Below are positions 1 to 8,984 of a stretch of 64,000 bases of DNA, one piece after another; position 1 is the stretch's first letter; every line of letters begins with the position of its first letter. The notes beneath the pieces were generated by a model, which did not search any database, was not told the origin of the DNA, and saw only the letters and a list, made by a program, of their open reading frames with translations. The position numbers and the translations under genes were made by a program. This stretch comes from Competibacter_A sp037045685 (lineage in GTDB: Bacteria; Pseudomonadota; Gammaproteobacteria; Competibacterales; Competibacteraceae). The stretch covers positions 310,001 to 374,000 of the forward strand of contig JBAOII010000035.1 in NCBI GenBank assembly GCA_037045685.1, given 5' to 3'.

Positions 1-1010
1 CGGCGCTGATCGGCGCGACCGACGAGCTGGATCGGACTCGACTCGCGCTCGAACAGGAGCGCCGACAACTCGCAGACACCCGGCACGATCTGGAACTGTT
101 GCGCAACTCGCGCAGCTACCGTCTGGGTCAGGCGCTCACCGCGCCGCTGCGCTGGCTGCGGTGGCAGATTCATGGCTCGTCCCCGGCCGAGCCGATTCCC
201 GGTTCTGGACCCGCTCCTACCCCTGCTATCCCTTACGCGCTGCTGACCCCCGTTCCGGTGCCGTTGTCGGGAGAACCGCTGCGCTTGGCGGTGCACCTGC
301 ATTTGCATTACCTCGATCTGCTCGAAGAGTTCATCGGCTATCTGGGCAATATTCCGGTGCCGTTCGATCTGTTTGTCACCGTCACGCAGCCTGCTCCGGA
401 ACTCGCTACCGATCTCGGGCGGCGTTTTCCCCGCGTCACCGTGTTGGAAGTCGAGAATCGCGGCAAGGACATCGGCGGCTTCATCGCCGCGCTGAACCGT
501 TTCGATCTCGACCGCTACGATCTGGTGCTCAAGCTTCATTCCAAGAAGAGCCTGAATTTCGACAGCTACATCAGGGTCGTGCAAGCGCTATTTGGCGCCG
601 ATGTCGCCGATGGCGCCAGTTGGCGGCGGCAACTGCTCGACCCCGTGCTGGGCAGCTCGAAAGCGGTGGCTGCGGTGCTGGGCGCTTTCCGTTCCGATCC
701 GGCGCTCGGCATGGTCGGAAGCGCCAAATTTATCTGCGAGGCGCCGGAGGCCGACGCCGCGATGTACCGGGAATTGTGCCGCCGGCTGGGCGTGAAGCCG
801 CAAGTGCTGTTCTTTGCCGGCACCATGTTCTGGATTCGCGGGGCGGTGCTGGAGCGCGTTCGCCGCGCGGGGTTCACGCCCGCCGATTTCGACCCCGTCG
901 CGCTCGCGGCGGTCGAGGGCACGCTCGAACATGGCTTCGAGCGCGTCTTCGGCGCTTTGGTCGCGGATTGCGGCTACACGGTGGGCGGGATTCGGGAGGT
1001 GCCGCGATGA
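1..1010 (+). CDS. Rhamnan synthesis F (RgpF)-like glycosyltransferase, 5' partial
   Basis: The reading frame is open from the first complete codon at position 3, so the gene starts upstream of the window. The visible part opens with a charged, coiled-coil-like stretch (about residues 1-35) and then a short basic segment. The conserved core reads VHLHLHYLDLLEEF ... ENRGKDIGGFI ... LKLHSKKS, which I recognise as the RgpF family of cell-wall rhamnan or O-antigen enzymes. The predicted role is sugar transfer in surface polysaccharide assembly at the cytoplasmic face. The stop overlaps the next ATG (ATGA), so the two genes are translationally coupled. A TTG at 99 could serve as a start, but the coding sequence clearly continues upstream of it. 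The exact sugar specificity cannot be read from the sequence. Confidence 0.8.
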   Translation, partial: ALIGATDELDRTRLALEQERRQLADTRHDLELLRNSRSYRLGQALTAPLRWLRWQIHGSSPAEPIPGSGPAPTPAIPYALLTPVPVPLSGEPLRLAVHLHLHYLDLLEEFIGYLGNIPVPFDLFVTVTQPAPELATDLGRRFPRVTVLEVENRGKDIGGFIAALNRFDLDRYDLVLKLHSKKSLNFDSYIRVVQALFGADVADGASWRRQLLDPVLGSSKAVAAVLGAFRSDPALGMVGSAKFICEAPEADAAMYRELCRRLGVKPQVLFFAGTMFWIRGAVLERVRRAGFTPADFDPVALAAVEGTLEHGFERVFGALVADCGYTVGGIREVPR

Positions 1011-1876
1011 GCGCTTTCGACGGCAAGACGGTTCCCGTTTTCCTGATCGCCTACAACCGGCTCGGCTATCTGCGGCAACTGGTCGCGTGGCTGGAGCGGG
1101 CCGGCTACAGCGACATCCACATCATCGACAATTGCTCCAGCTATCCGCCGTTGCTGGAGTACCTCGAACGCAGCCCGCACGCGGTTCATAGGATGGATCG
1201 CAATTACGGCCATCTCGTCCTGTGGGAGAGCGGCCGCTTTGGCGAGATCGTGAACAGCCGGCATTTCATCCTCAGCGACTGCGACATCCTGCCGGACGAG
1301 GCGTGTCCGCCCGATGTCGCCGATCACCTGTACGCGGTGCTGCGGCGCTACCCGAACTTCACCAAGGTCGGCCTGTCCCTGAGAATCGACGACATTCCTG
1401 ACCACTACGCGCTGAAGCCCAAGGTGCTGGAGTGGGAAGCGCCGTTCTGGCAACATCCGCTAGATGAGCCCGGACTGTACGAGGCGGCGATCGACACCAC
1501 GTTCGCGCTGTATCGCCCCGGCATCGCCCCCGGCGATCCGCGCTGGTTTCGCTCGATCCGCACCGCACCGCCGCATACCGCGCGCCATTTGCCCTGGTAT
1601 GCCGACACCAGCCGGCCCACCGAGGAAGACGTTTTTTATCAGGACAACCTGCACGAAATGTCGTCGCAGTGGAGCGTGACCGACCCGATCCTGCTCAAAG
1701 AGCAGAACATCAAGCTGCAACTGGAGGTGCTGCGCCTGCGATCTGAGCTGGATGCCTTGCGCGTCGGCTACCGGCGCAGCTTGTGGTTGCGGTGGCGTGC
1801 CCGGCTCATCGGTTTGCTCAAGGTGATCGGCTTATCGGATGCCGCTCGCCGTCTGCGCCGGCGCCTGAACGCTTGA
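1007..1876 (+). CDS. Glycosyltransferase, GT-A type, with C-terminal coiled coil
   Basis: 289 residues. The ATG overlaps the upstream stop, which fixes the start. The N-terminus reads PVFLIAYNRLGYL followed by IHIIDNCSSYPPLLEYL, a GT-A nucleotide-binding fold. SDCDILP near residue 90 is a plausible DxD metal site. The last 60 residues (LLKEQNIKLQLEVLRLRSEL and a basic tail) look like a coiled coil plus a membrane-associating patch, similar to the start of the preceding gene. It probably works with that gene in assembling a surface glycan. Substrate and linkage are unknown. Confidence 0.75.
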   Translation: MSAFDGKTVPVFLIAYNRLGYLRQLVAWLERAGYSDIHIIDNCSSYPPLLEYLERSPHAVHRMDRNYGHLVLWESGRFGEIVNSRHFILSDCDILPDEACPPDVADHLYAVLRRYPNFTKVGLSLRIDDIPDHYALKPKVLEWEAPFWQHPLDEPGLYEAAIDTTFALYRPGIAPGDPRWFRSIRTAPPHTARHLPWYADTSRPTEEDVFYQDNLHEMSSQWSVTDPILLKEQNIKLQLEVLRLRSELDALRVGYRRSLWLRWRARLIGLLKVIGLSDAARRLRRRLNA

Positions 1877-2008
1877 GCGCCCGCGCTCGTTGCGGAGAGC
1901 GTCGAATAGTTCGCGAACGTTCCCGGCGCCCATCGCGCGTTTTTCGTTCTGGTATGGCCGCGAAATAGCGCCGCGCTGATTGCGGTAAATCTCTTTGAGG
2001 TCAATTCG

Positions 2009-3178
2009 ATGAAGCATTTTTTTACGTCGGTCAACAACGCCTACATTCCCAAGGCGGCGGTGCTGGTCGAATCGCTGCGCCGGGTCTACGGCAGCGAGGC
2101 GTGCGTCTGGTGCATGTTGTCCGACAGCAAACGCGAAGATATCGACTACTCGATTTTCGATCGCACTCTCACCGTCGAAGACCTCGATTTGCCCGTCGCG
2201 TCGCTCGAAGCGTGGATCTTCTCCCACACCGTGGTCGAGCTGTGCACGGCGGTGAAGCCTTTCGCTTTCAAGAAGATATTTCGCGACACCGGCGCCGACA
2301 ACGCGATTTATATGGATCCCGATACCGTGCTGTACACCCCCATGGACGAGGTGTACGCGCTGTTGCCCGAGCGCCCGGTGATGCTGACGCCGCATGTCAC
2401 CGTGCCGGCTATCGACATCGACGACCTGCTGGACGGCGAGATGCTGGGCTGCTTGCGCCACGGCGTGTTCAATCTCGGCTTCCTGGCGCTGGCCGACCAC
2501 GGCGACGGTCGCGCTTTCCTCGACTGGTGGGCCGCGCGCTGTCTCGACTGGTGCTACGACGATGGGCCGCGCGGCCTGTTCACCGATCAGCGATGGATCG
2601 ATCTGGCGCCGTGCTTCTTCGACAAGATCGAGATCCTGCGCCATCCCGGCTACAACACTGCCACCTGGAACTTGTACTACCGCGAGATCGGCCAGGACGC
2701 CGACGGCCGCATCACCGTCAACGGCGCCCATCCGCTGCGTTTTTTCCATTTCTCGGGCTTCGACATCGGCACCCACGAGGCGATGCTGCGCAAGCACGCT
2801 CCGCGCAACGCGACCCTGCGCGCGATGACCGACTGGTATGTCCGCGAGCAACAGCGCCACCGGCAGGAAGAACTAGGTCGCCGCCCCGGCGCGCACGATC
2901 TGTTCCCGGACGGCGCGCGGATAGAGCGTGAGATGCGGGTGCTCTATCGCGAGTCGGCGGACCTGCGGGCGCGGTTCCGCCACCCGCGCAGCGAGCCGCA
3001 CTTCCGCGAATGGTACGCGACGCACGTGGCCGGCAGGGCAGCCGGCGGACCGGCGGCGGCTTCGCGCCAACTGCTTCGCCGCATTGCTGGAGCGGTCTCG
3101 CGCCGCCCGGAACTGGCGCACCGCCTGCGCCACCTGCTGCCTCCCGCGCTTCTGGCCCGCATCAAGCGTGCGCTGTGA
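2009..3178 (+). CDS. Glycosyltransferase, GT8-like
   Basis: 389 residues, starting at an ATG preceded by a weak GAGG 11 bases upstream. The N-terminus MKHFFTSVNNAYIPKAAVLVESL and the motif YMDPDTVLY (DxD-type, near residue 108) are typical of the GT8-like family that acts on stored or surface glycans. Further downstream, GVFNLGFLAL and HFSGFD match conserved blocks of that family. The C-terminal 80 residues are arginine-rich and low in complexity. It lies 132 bases after the previous gene on the same strand and belongs to the same polysaccharide locus. Acceptor and donor cannot be inferred. Confidence 0.7.
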   Translation: MKHFFTSVNNAYIPKAAVLVESLRRVYGSEACVWCMLSDSKREDIDYSIFDRTLTVEDLDLPVASLEAWIFSHTVVELCTAVKPFAFKKIFRDTGADNAIYMDPDTVLYTPMDEVYALLPERPVMLTPHVTVPAIDIDDLLDGEMLGCLRHGVFNLGFLALADHGDGRAFLDWWAARCLDWCYDDGPRGLFTDQRWIDLAPCFFDKIEILRHPGYNTATWNLYYREIGQDADGRITVNGAHPLRFFHFSGFDIGTHEAMLRKHAPRNATLRAMTDWYVREQQRHRQEELGRRPGAHDLFPDGARIEREMRVLYRESADLRARFRHPRSEPHFREWYATHVAGRAAGGPAAASRQLLRRIAGAVSRRPELAHRLRHLLPPALLARIKRAL

Positions 3179-3294
3179 CGGGACGCCGCATCGCGCGTCG
3201 GCCGGGAAGAGGCGAGAAATAGCGTCGAGCGCCCGGTTCCCGACCGCGCGATGAACGGATTCGATCCATGCCGGAATTGCTTTCGCTTATCCTA

Positions 3295-4302
3295 TTAGGC
3301 GGGTTGGTAAGCGCGAATACGGGGATTTCGTAGCTCGTTGCGCAAATAATCACTCCACAAGCTGTGCTTGATCTGATAAAGTGTTTTGCCTAGCTTTCTC
3401 GCGATCACTTTCAGTGAAAACCAAGCATGATAGCAACAAGAGAAATGATTGCGTTGCGCCCGCTGTTTGCGGCACTGACACCGCTCGATGCCCGTCAACT
3501 GCTTTAGCTCTCTGTGCAACCGCTCGATCAACCAACGCTTCTTGTTCTCGTTTTGAACAAAATGCGTGTCGATAGAGCCCGGGGGACGGTTCGTGATCGC
3601 CCATTCAATGTCGCCGTTGGTGGCGACCACCTTGAAAAGTTGCACTTTAAACGGGATTTCCTTGAGTTTGACGGTGATGCCGCATCGGAGTTGCGCGTCG
3701 GTCCATCGCAGATCTTGGAGATGAATATAGCCCTGCTCTTTGCTGAGACCGATCGGGCGATTCTCTTTCAACGAAGTGATAAAAAATTTTTCAAGCCGAT
3801 GAATGTATTTAATATTTTCTGATGAAGCGTACCAGTTGTCGAACAGGATGGTTTGCGCTTGAATGCGTTTTTCTTCGAAAGCCAAACACAGCATCTCCCG
3901 GAAATGATCGTTTTTTGTTTTGCCATCGGCATCGGGGGCATACACGCGATAGTCTATCGGATGGTAGTCATCTCCAAAAGCGTGCACCAAATTCACAATT
4001 CCAATCCCTTTAACTATGCCGTGCGCGTTTCCGCTGTACTGGCGTTTTACCATCTCAATTTTTTGGGAATGATTTTTGTTCTGAACGCTGTCATCGATGA
4101 TCAGATAGGCTCCGTTGCTGTTGTCGATTAGCGGTTTGGCCAATTCCCAAAGGGTATGTGCCGAATGCCTTTCCCGCCGCAAATAATCATTGACCGCATC
4201 ATGGCTGATGCCGCCATCCAGATGATCGGCGAGGTGGGTGCAGGTATAGTTGATCGGCGTGCCGATTATATATTCAACATAAGTCTGTCTGGTCATTTTC
4301 AT
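3295..4302 (-). CDS. IS701-like (DDE) transposase
   Basis: 335 residues, apparently full length. The block YLIIDDSVQNK ... IEMVKRQYSGNAHG ... GIVNLVHAFG, then PIDYRVYAPDADGKTKNDHF, is characteristic of IS701-type DDE transposases common in cyanobacteria and some proteobacteria. IDD near residue 69, FDNWYAS and RWLIERLHRELKQ provide the DDE-type acidic residues. The base composition is visibly more AT-rich than the flanking polysaccharide genes, which fits recent arrival. I could not define terminal inverted repeats or a target duplication. CTTTCGCT near 3282 recurs inverted near 4366, but this match is too short to rely on. The element sits between two glycosyltransferase genes. Confidence 0.85.
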   Translation of the reverse strand: MKMTRQTYVEYIIGTPINYTCTHLADHLDGGISHDAVNDYLRRERHSAHTLWELAKPLIDNSNGAYLIIDDSVQNKNHSQKIEMVKRQYSGNAHGIVKGIGIVNLVHAFGDDYHPIDYRVYAPDADGKTKNDHFREMLCLAFEEKRIQAQTILFDNWYASSENIKYIHRLEKFFITSLKENRPIGLSKEQGYIHLQDLRWTDAQLRCGITVKLKEIPFKVQLFKVVATNGDIEWAITNRPPGSIDTHFVQNENKKRWLIERLHRELKQLTGIERCQCRKQRAQRNHFSCCYHAWFSLKVIARKLGKTLYQIKHSLWSDYLRNELRNPRIRAYQPA

Positions 4303-4400
4303 TTGCCGATCATATCAGAAAGCCGGTTTAATGCAAAGTAAGCTCTTGAATTAATTACGAGCGAAAGTCCTAAGGTTAATCTAATCGCGAAAGAGCAAGA

Positions 4401-5300
4401 TTGATTCCCAAGGTTGTGGCTATAGTAGTCACCTATGAAGCTGATATGGTTCAACTTCGCGCGCTGGTGGATGCGGTTACGGAGCAGGTCGAGGGGCTGG
4501 TGCTGGTCGATAACGGCGACGCTGCACTGTTTTCGAGCCTCGGTCTGGTTTGCCGGACCAAGGTGCAAACCCTCGGCATGGGGGAAAACAGAGGGCTTGC
4601 CGCAGCGCAGAACCGGGGGATCGGGAAAGCGAGGGAGTGGGGGGCGGAGTTTGTCCTGTTGCTGGATCAGGATAGCGTGCCCGCCGGTGACATGGTTTCA
4701 AAGTTGATGGCGGCAATGATGGGCCTGCGGGATCGAGGGCTGCGCGTCGCGGCTGTCGGGCCGAGATACACGGATCAAAATCAGATCGACCTTCGTCCCT
4801 TCGTCCGGGTCCGAAACGCGCGTGTCGAGCGCTTCGATTGCGGGCGATCCGATCGAGTCGTCGAGGTCGATCACCTGATCGCTTCCGGGAGCCTGGTTCC
4901 CGTGACGGCGTTGGACGCCATCGGTGGAATGCGGGAAGATCTGTTCATCGACCACATCGATACCGAGTGGGGCTTGCGGGCTCGGTGCGAGGGATATCGT
5001 CTGTTCGGGGTTTGCGGCGCCGCCATGCGTCATGGGCTCGGCGACCGGCCCTATCGTTTTTTGGGTCGTTACGTGCCCATACATTCGCCCTTGCGGCATT
5101 ACTACCTCTTCCGAAACACGGTCTGGTTGTGTCGCCAAGGCTGGATTCCTTGGCATTGGAGGCTAGCGATAGCCCGGAGCGCCTTTTTCAAGCTGCTCTT
5201 CTTCGCTATCGTGCCGAGAGAGCGGCTGAGCCAGATCGGGATGATATTCCGGGGAGTTTGCGATGGCTGGCGCGGACGGATGGGGCGTCTGGAAACGTGA
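4401..5300 (+). CDS. Glycosyltransferase family 2, rhamnosyltransferase-like
   Basis: 299 residues with a TTG start preceded by AAGAG. The start PKVVAIVVTYEADMVQLRALV, then VLVDNGD, GMGENRGLAAAQNRGI, VLLLDQDSVPAG and HIDTEWGLRARC are classic blocks of dTDP-rhamnosyltransferase-like GT2 enzymes. LLDQDS is the DxD-type donor or metal motif, and DHIDTEW carries the probable catalytic acid. No ATG is available in frame and a stop lies 22 bases upstream. The IS701-like element lies immediately upstream, so the original promoter or 5' end may have been displaced. Confidence 0.8.
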   Translation: MIPKVVAIVVTYEADMVQLRALVDAVTEQVEGLVLVDNGDAALFSSLGLVCRTKVQTLGMGENRGLAAAQNRGIGKAREWGAEFVLLLDQDSVPAGDMVSKLMAAMMGLRDRGLRVAAVGPRYTDQNQIDLRPFVRVRNARVERFDCGRSDRVVEVDHLIASGSLVPVTALDAIGGMREDLFIDHIDTEWGLRARCEGYRLFGVCGAAMRHGLGDRPYRFLGRYVPIHSPLRHYYLFRNTVWLCRQGWIPWHWRLAIARSAFFKLLFFAIVPRERLSQIGMIFRGVCDGWRGRMGRLET

Positions 5301-5480
5301 CCGAAATTTTCGGGCGCGGGAAGTCCGTCGGGCGTTGCCTGCCGCATAAACCCTTCCTCTCCGCCGACCCCACCGCCAATCCCAGCCGCTTGCCTTCAAG
5401 CGCCAACAGTCACATCATCGTTAGCGCCGAGTTCCTCATAATGCGTCATATTCCGCAGGCGCCCTTTCGGTGTGTTGGCT

Positions 5481-5497
5481 AGGGCCTGTCATCAATT
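5481..5497 (+). repeat. Left terminal inverted repeat of IS5-type element
   Basis: AGGGCCTGTCATCAATT is a perfect 17-bp match to the reverse complement of 6314-6330. Taking TA as the duplicated target (5480-5481 and 6330-6331), the element proper starts at 5482. Confidence 0.9.
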
Positions 5498-6329
5498 AAA
5501 AGGCATCTAAAAGTGTACTTGTGTCGTATCTGGAAGAGTTGTGTTGAAGAGAGTTCACCGATGATCAAGCGCCATGCGCTGACGGAGTATCAATGGGAGC
5601 GGATCGCGCCGCTGTTGCCCGGCAAAATCGGCGATGTGGGCGTGACGGCCAAAGACAATCGCTTGTTTGTCGAGGCGGTGGTGTATCGGTATCGGACCGG
5701 GATTCCCTGGCGAGACCTTCCCGCCCGCTTTGGCGATTTCCGAGTGGTTCATACCCGCTTCAGCCGTTGGGCCAAGCGCGGCGCTTGGGAGTTTGTTTTC
5801 AATGAGTTGGCCAGCGATGCCGACAACGAATACGCGATGATTGACAGCACTGTCGTCCGGGCACACCAACACGGCGCGGGCGCCAAAAAAAGAGGGCGAA
5901 GACCAGGCCATCGGGCGCAGCAAAGGCGGTTTGAGCACCAAGATCCACGCCACCACGGATGCCATGGGCAACCCCATTGGCTTTTTTCTGACCGCCGGAC
6001 AAGCCTGTGATCTGGATGGCGCCGATCAATTGCTTCCCCCTTGGAGGCTAACACCGTGCTGGCCGACAAAGCCTACGATGCCGATGACCGGGTGATCCGG
6101 CCGCTGCAAACGGCCGGCAAGGTCGCCGTGATCCCGCCCAAGCGCAACCGCGTGGTCCAGCGCGAGTACGACAAAGACCTCTACAAAGCCCGTCATCTGA
6201 TCGAAAACTTTTTTCAAAAACTCAAGCAATTCAGAGCTATCGCGACTCGCTACGACAAACTTGCCCAGAACTTTCTAGCCGGCGTTCACCTCGCCGCTGC
6301 GTGTATATGGCTCAATTGATGACAGGCCC
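5482..6329 (+). mobile_element. IS5-family (IS427-like) insertion sequence, 848 bp
   Basis: The element is bounded by perfect inverted repeats ending in GGGCCTGTCATCAATT and flanked by TA on both sides. It contains one transposase region split over three frames. Size, termini and the two-frame transposase design match the IS427 group of the IS5 family. It has inserted just upstream of the methyltransferase-glycosyltransferase gene. Its right end supplies the only in-frame ATG codons for that gene. Confidence 0.9.
5561..6319 (+). pseudogene. IS5-family transposase, frameshifted
   Basis: The first frame runs from ATG 5561 (IKRHALTEYQWERIAPLLPG ... YRTGIPWRDLP ... MIDSTVVRAHQH). It must pass to a second frame at the A7 tract 5885-5891 to continue as KKEGEDQAIGRSKGGLSTKIHATTDA. 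Such a slip at an A-run is the normal expression mode of this IS group, so that shift is probably programmed. A second shift at about 6034-6040 (a CCCCC run) is needed to reach the third frame, EANTVLADKAYDADDRVI ... LIENFFQKLKQFRAIATRYDK. That one is not expected in the family and probably inactivates the gene. The DDE residues lie in STVV, LADKAYD and LIENFF. The stop lies inside the right terminal repeat. Confidence 0.85.
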
Positions 6330-7980
6330 TAACTACCCAGGACGAACAAGCTTGCCCGTCGCGCCCACCGCCCACGTTTATCATCGCCCCCTGGACCCGA
6401 ACGGTCAGGATTCGTTGGCCAAGCTCGCTCGCTCGGTGCGGCCGGGCAGCCGGGTGCTGGATCTGGGCGCGGGTCCGGGGGTGCTCGGCCGCCACTTGGC
6501 CGAAACGCTGGGTTGCGTGGTGGATGGTGTCGAGTACAATCCCGCCGCTGTCGCCGAAGCCGCGCCCTGGTATCGCCGCCTGGAATGCGCCGATCTCGAA
6601 CGGATCGCCCTGGCCGATCACTTCGCCGGCTGCCGGTACGATTTCATCGTCTGCGCCGACATCCTGGAGCATCTGCGCCGACCCGGCGATTTGCTCGCGC
6701 AATTGGCCGACCTGCTCGCCCCGGATGGACGGGTGTTGCTGTCGGTGCCGAACGTCGCCCATGCCGGCCTGATCGCGGAACTGCTGGCCGGCGATTTCCG
6801 CTACCGGCCGGAAGGCTTGCTCGATGAGACCCACTTGCGGTTTTTCACCCGCGCTTCGCTGCTGCGTCTGCTGGAGGAACACGGCTTGCGGTCGGTCGCG
6901 TTGGATGCCACGGTCGTGGCGCTGGGTCAATCTGAATTCGCCGAGCAGTGGAGCGCCGGAGGTTGGGCGGGGACGCTGGCGCCGGAGGTGGTCCGCGCTC
7001 TGCTGGACCGGCCCGAGGCGCTGATCTATCAGTTCGTCATCACCGCCGTTCCATCGGCCGGTGCGGGGGTTGCCGTCGAGTCCGTTCCCGCCGAGGCATC
7101 GGCGGCGGCTCAAGCGACGCTGGCGGCGCGGCTGGCGGTGTCGGCGTCGCCGGAGATCGCTTCGCTGTCGGTGGCCATCGTCACCCACGCCCCGGATTTG
7201 CCGGTATTGGCGAAGGCCCTGGAACGCCTCGACCGGGCGGTGGAGCACGCCCGACAGCGGAACTTATTGAGCGAAGCGCGGCTGGTGCTGGTGGATAACG
7301 GTCCCGGTCCCGACTGGCGCGAACCGCTGCGACGCTTGCTGGATTCGGCGCAACTTTCGGTGGAAGCCGAATTGTTGAGCGGCCATGGCAACGTGGGCTA
7401 TGGCGCCGGCCACAATCTGGCGCTGTGGCGTCACGACGGTGGCGACTTCCACATGATTCTCAATCCCGATGTACTGCTGGAAGAAGACGCGCTGAGCGAG
7501 GGATTGGCGTTTCTGGCCGCCCATCCCGAAACCGGGCTGGTGGCGCCCGCCGCTTGGGACGAGGGTGGCCGGCGGCAGTATCTGTGCAAGGCGTATCCGA
7601 CCGTGCTGGATCTGGCGCTGCGCGGGTTCGCGCCCGCTGGGTTGCGGCGGCGATTTCAGGCCCGCCTGGACCGTTACGAATTGCGCGACCGGACCGGCGA
7701 TACCGTGCTGTGGGACCCGCCCATCGCCAGCGGTTGTTTCATGCTGTGCCGGCGAGAAGTTCTGGAGCGGATCGGAGGGTTTCGCCCCGAGTATTTTCTG
7801 TACTTCGAGGATTTTGACCTGAGCTTGCGGCTGGCTCCATTGGCTCGACTGGTTTGCGTGCCGTCGGTGCGGATCGTCCATCTCGGCGGCCACGCCTCCC
7901 GCAAGGGTATCCGGCACATCGGCCTGTTCCTGCGGGCGGCCGCCCTGTTTTTCGGCCGGCACGGCTGGCGCTGGTGGTAA
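6307..7980 (+). CDS. Class I methyltransferase fused to family 2 glycosyltransferase
   Basis: About 558 residues in two domains. The first (to about residue 230) is a SAM-dependent methyltransferase: VLDLGAGPGVLGRHLAE is motif I, followed by DFIVCADILEHLRRPGDLL and DGRVLLSVPNVAH. The second (about 285-555) is a GT2 domain with LSVAIVTHAP, GNVGYGAGHN, MILNPDVLLEEDAL, SGCFMLCRREVLERIGGF and YFEDFDLSLRL. It probably methylates and extends a surface glycan. The start is uncertain. The in-frame ATGs at 6307 and 6319 lie inside the upstream IS end, and the first start outside the IS is TTG 6352. The N-terminus may therefore have been replaced by IS sequence. The stop overlaps the next ATG (TAATG). 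Confidence 0.8.
   Translation: MAQLMTGPNYPGRTSLPVAPTAHVYHRPLDPNGQDSLAKLARSVRPGSRVLDLGAGPGVLGRHLAETLGCVVDGVEYNPAAVAEAAPWYRRLECADLERIALADHFAGCRYDFIVCADILEHLRRPGDLLAQLADLLAPDGRVLLSVPNVAHAGLIAELLAGDFRYRPEGLLDETHLRFFTRASLLRLLEEHGLRSVALDATVVALGQSEFAEQWSAGGWAGTLAPEVVRALLDRPEALIYQFVITAVPSAGAGVAVESVPAEASAAAQATLAARLAVSASPEIASLSVAIVTHAPDLPVLAKALERLDRAVEHARQRNLLSEARLVLVDNGPGPDWREPLRRLLDSAQLSVEAELLSGHGNVGYGAGHNLALWRHDGGDFHMILNPDVLLEEDALSEGLAFLAAHPETGLVAPAAWDEGGRRQYLCKAYPTVLDLALRGFAPAGLRRRFQARLDRYELRDRTGDTVLWDPPIASGCFMLCRREVLERIGGFRPEYFLYFEDFDLSLRLAPLARLVCVPSVRIVHLGGHASRKGIRHIGLFLRAAALFFGRHGWRWW
6314..6330 (-). repeat. Right terminal inverted repeat of IS5-type element
   Basis: Perfect 17-bp inverted copy of 5481-5497. 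The transposase stop codon (6317-6319) is inside it. Confidence 0.9.
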
Positions 7981-8984
7981 TGGCGGATTTTTGTCGGGGA
8001 CGGGCCGTGCTGGTGACCGGCGGGACCGGCTTTATCGGCCGGCGGCTGGTGTCCGCGCTGCGGGAGCAGGGCGCACGCTTGCGGGTTCTGGTTCGGTCGG
8101 AAAGCGCGGTGCCGGCCGATTGGTGTGGGGTGGAGATCGCGGTTGGCGATCTCGCCGATGCGGCCAGCTTGGCGCGAGCCTGCGCCGGCGTGAACGCGGT
8201 GATCCATGCGGCGGGTTTCGCTCATGCCGATGCGGCGGACACGCCGGATTTCGCGGCCCGGCATTGGACGATCAACGCAGAGGGCACCTTTCGCTTGCTC
8301 GATGCGGCGGCGGTGGCCGGCGTCGAGCGCTTCGTGTTTCTCAGCAGCGTCAAGGCGGTCGGCGACCCCGGACCCCGTTGCGTCGGGGAGGATTGGGATG
8401 CGCCGCCGGAGACGCCCTACGGTCGCGCCAAGCGCGCCGCCGAAGAGCGGGTGCTGGCGGTCGGACGGGAGCGGGGGCTGCACGTCGTCAACCTGCGGCC
8501 GGCGCTGGTTTACGGCCCCGGCATGAAAGCGAATCTGGCGCGCTTGATCGAAGCCGCGCGGCGCGGTCGGTTGCCGCCGCTGCCGGAGACGGGCAACCGG
8601 CGCTCGCTGGTTCACGCGGACGATGTGGCGCAAGCAGCGCTATTGGGGGCCGCGCATCCGGCCTCTGCGGGTAAAACTTATTTCGTGACCGATGGCCAAC
8701 CGTATTCCGGGCGGGATCTGTACGTCATCGCTCGCCGCGCATTCGATCTTCCGGTGCCGGGTTGGACGGTTCCGCCAAGTGTTCTATACGGCATGGCTCG
8801 GCTGATGGATAGCGCGCTGACCTTGGTTGGCCGGCGTGGTCGAAAGGCGCGGACGGCGCTGGACAAGCTGCTGGGCTGGGCGTGCTACGACTCGTCCCGG
8901 ATCGGCGCCGAGCTGGGCTATCGGCCGGCTTGGACGTTTGCGCGATATTGCGAGGAAAACGGGTTGCAAGGATCACGAAGATGA
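7980..8984 (+). CDS. NAD-dependent epimerase/dehydratase (extended SDR)
   Basis: 334 residues. It starts at the ATG overlapping the previous stop and ends in an ATGA overlap with the next gene. The Rossmann glycine motif is VLVTGGTGFIGRRLVSAL. Further blocks are GDLADAASLARAC, VIHAAGFAHA, FVFLSSVKAVG and TPYGRAKRAAEE, the YxxxK catalytic pair, with the serine in SSVKAVG. LRPALVYGPG and RRSLVHADDVAQA complete the UDP-sugar epimerase-like signature. The predicted role is nucleotide-sugar or lipid-linked sugar interconversion for the polysaccharide locus. The exact substrate (4-epimerase or 4-keto reductase) cannot be decided. Confidence 0.85.
   Translation: MADFCRGRAVLVTGGTGFIGRRLVSALREQGARLRVLVRSESAVPADWCGVEIAVGDLADAASLARACAGVNAVIHAAGFAHADAADTPDFAARHWTINAEGTFRLLDAAAVAGVERFVFLSSVKAVGDPGPRCVGEDWDAPPETPYGRAKRAAEERVLAVGRERGLHVVNLRPALVYGPGMKANLARLIEAARRGRLPPLPETGNRRSLVHADDVAQAALLGAAHPASAGKTYFVTDGQPYSGRDLYVIARRAFDLPVPGWTVPPSVLYGMARLMDSALTLVGRRGRKARTALDKLLGWACYDSSRIGAELGYRPAWTFARYCEENGLQGSRR

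Noticed and set aside
3250..4400. Terminal repeats of the IS701-like element
   Set aside because: Only an 8-base inverted match (CTTTCGCT) was found, which is too short and has no matching target duplication.
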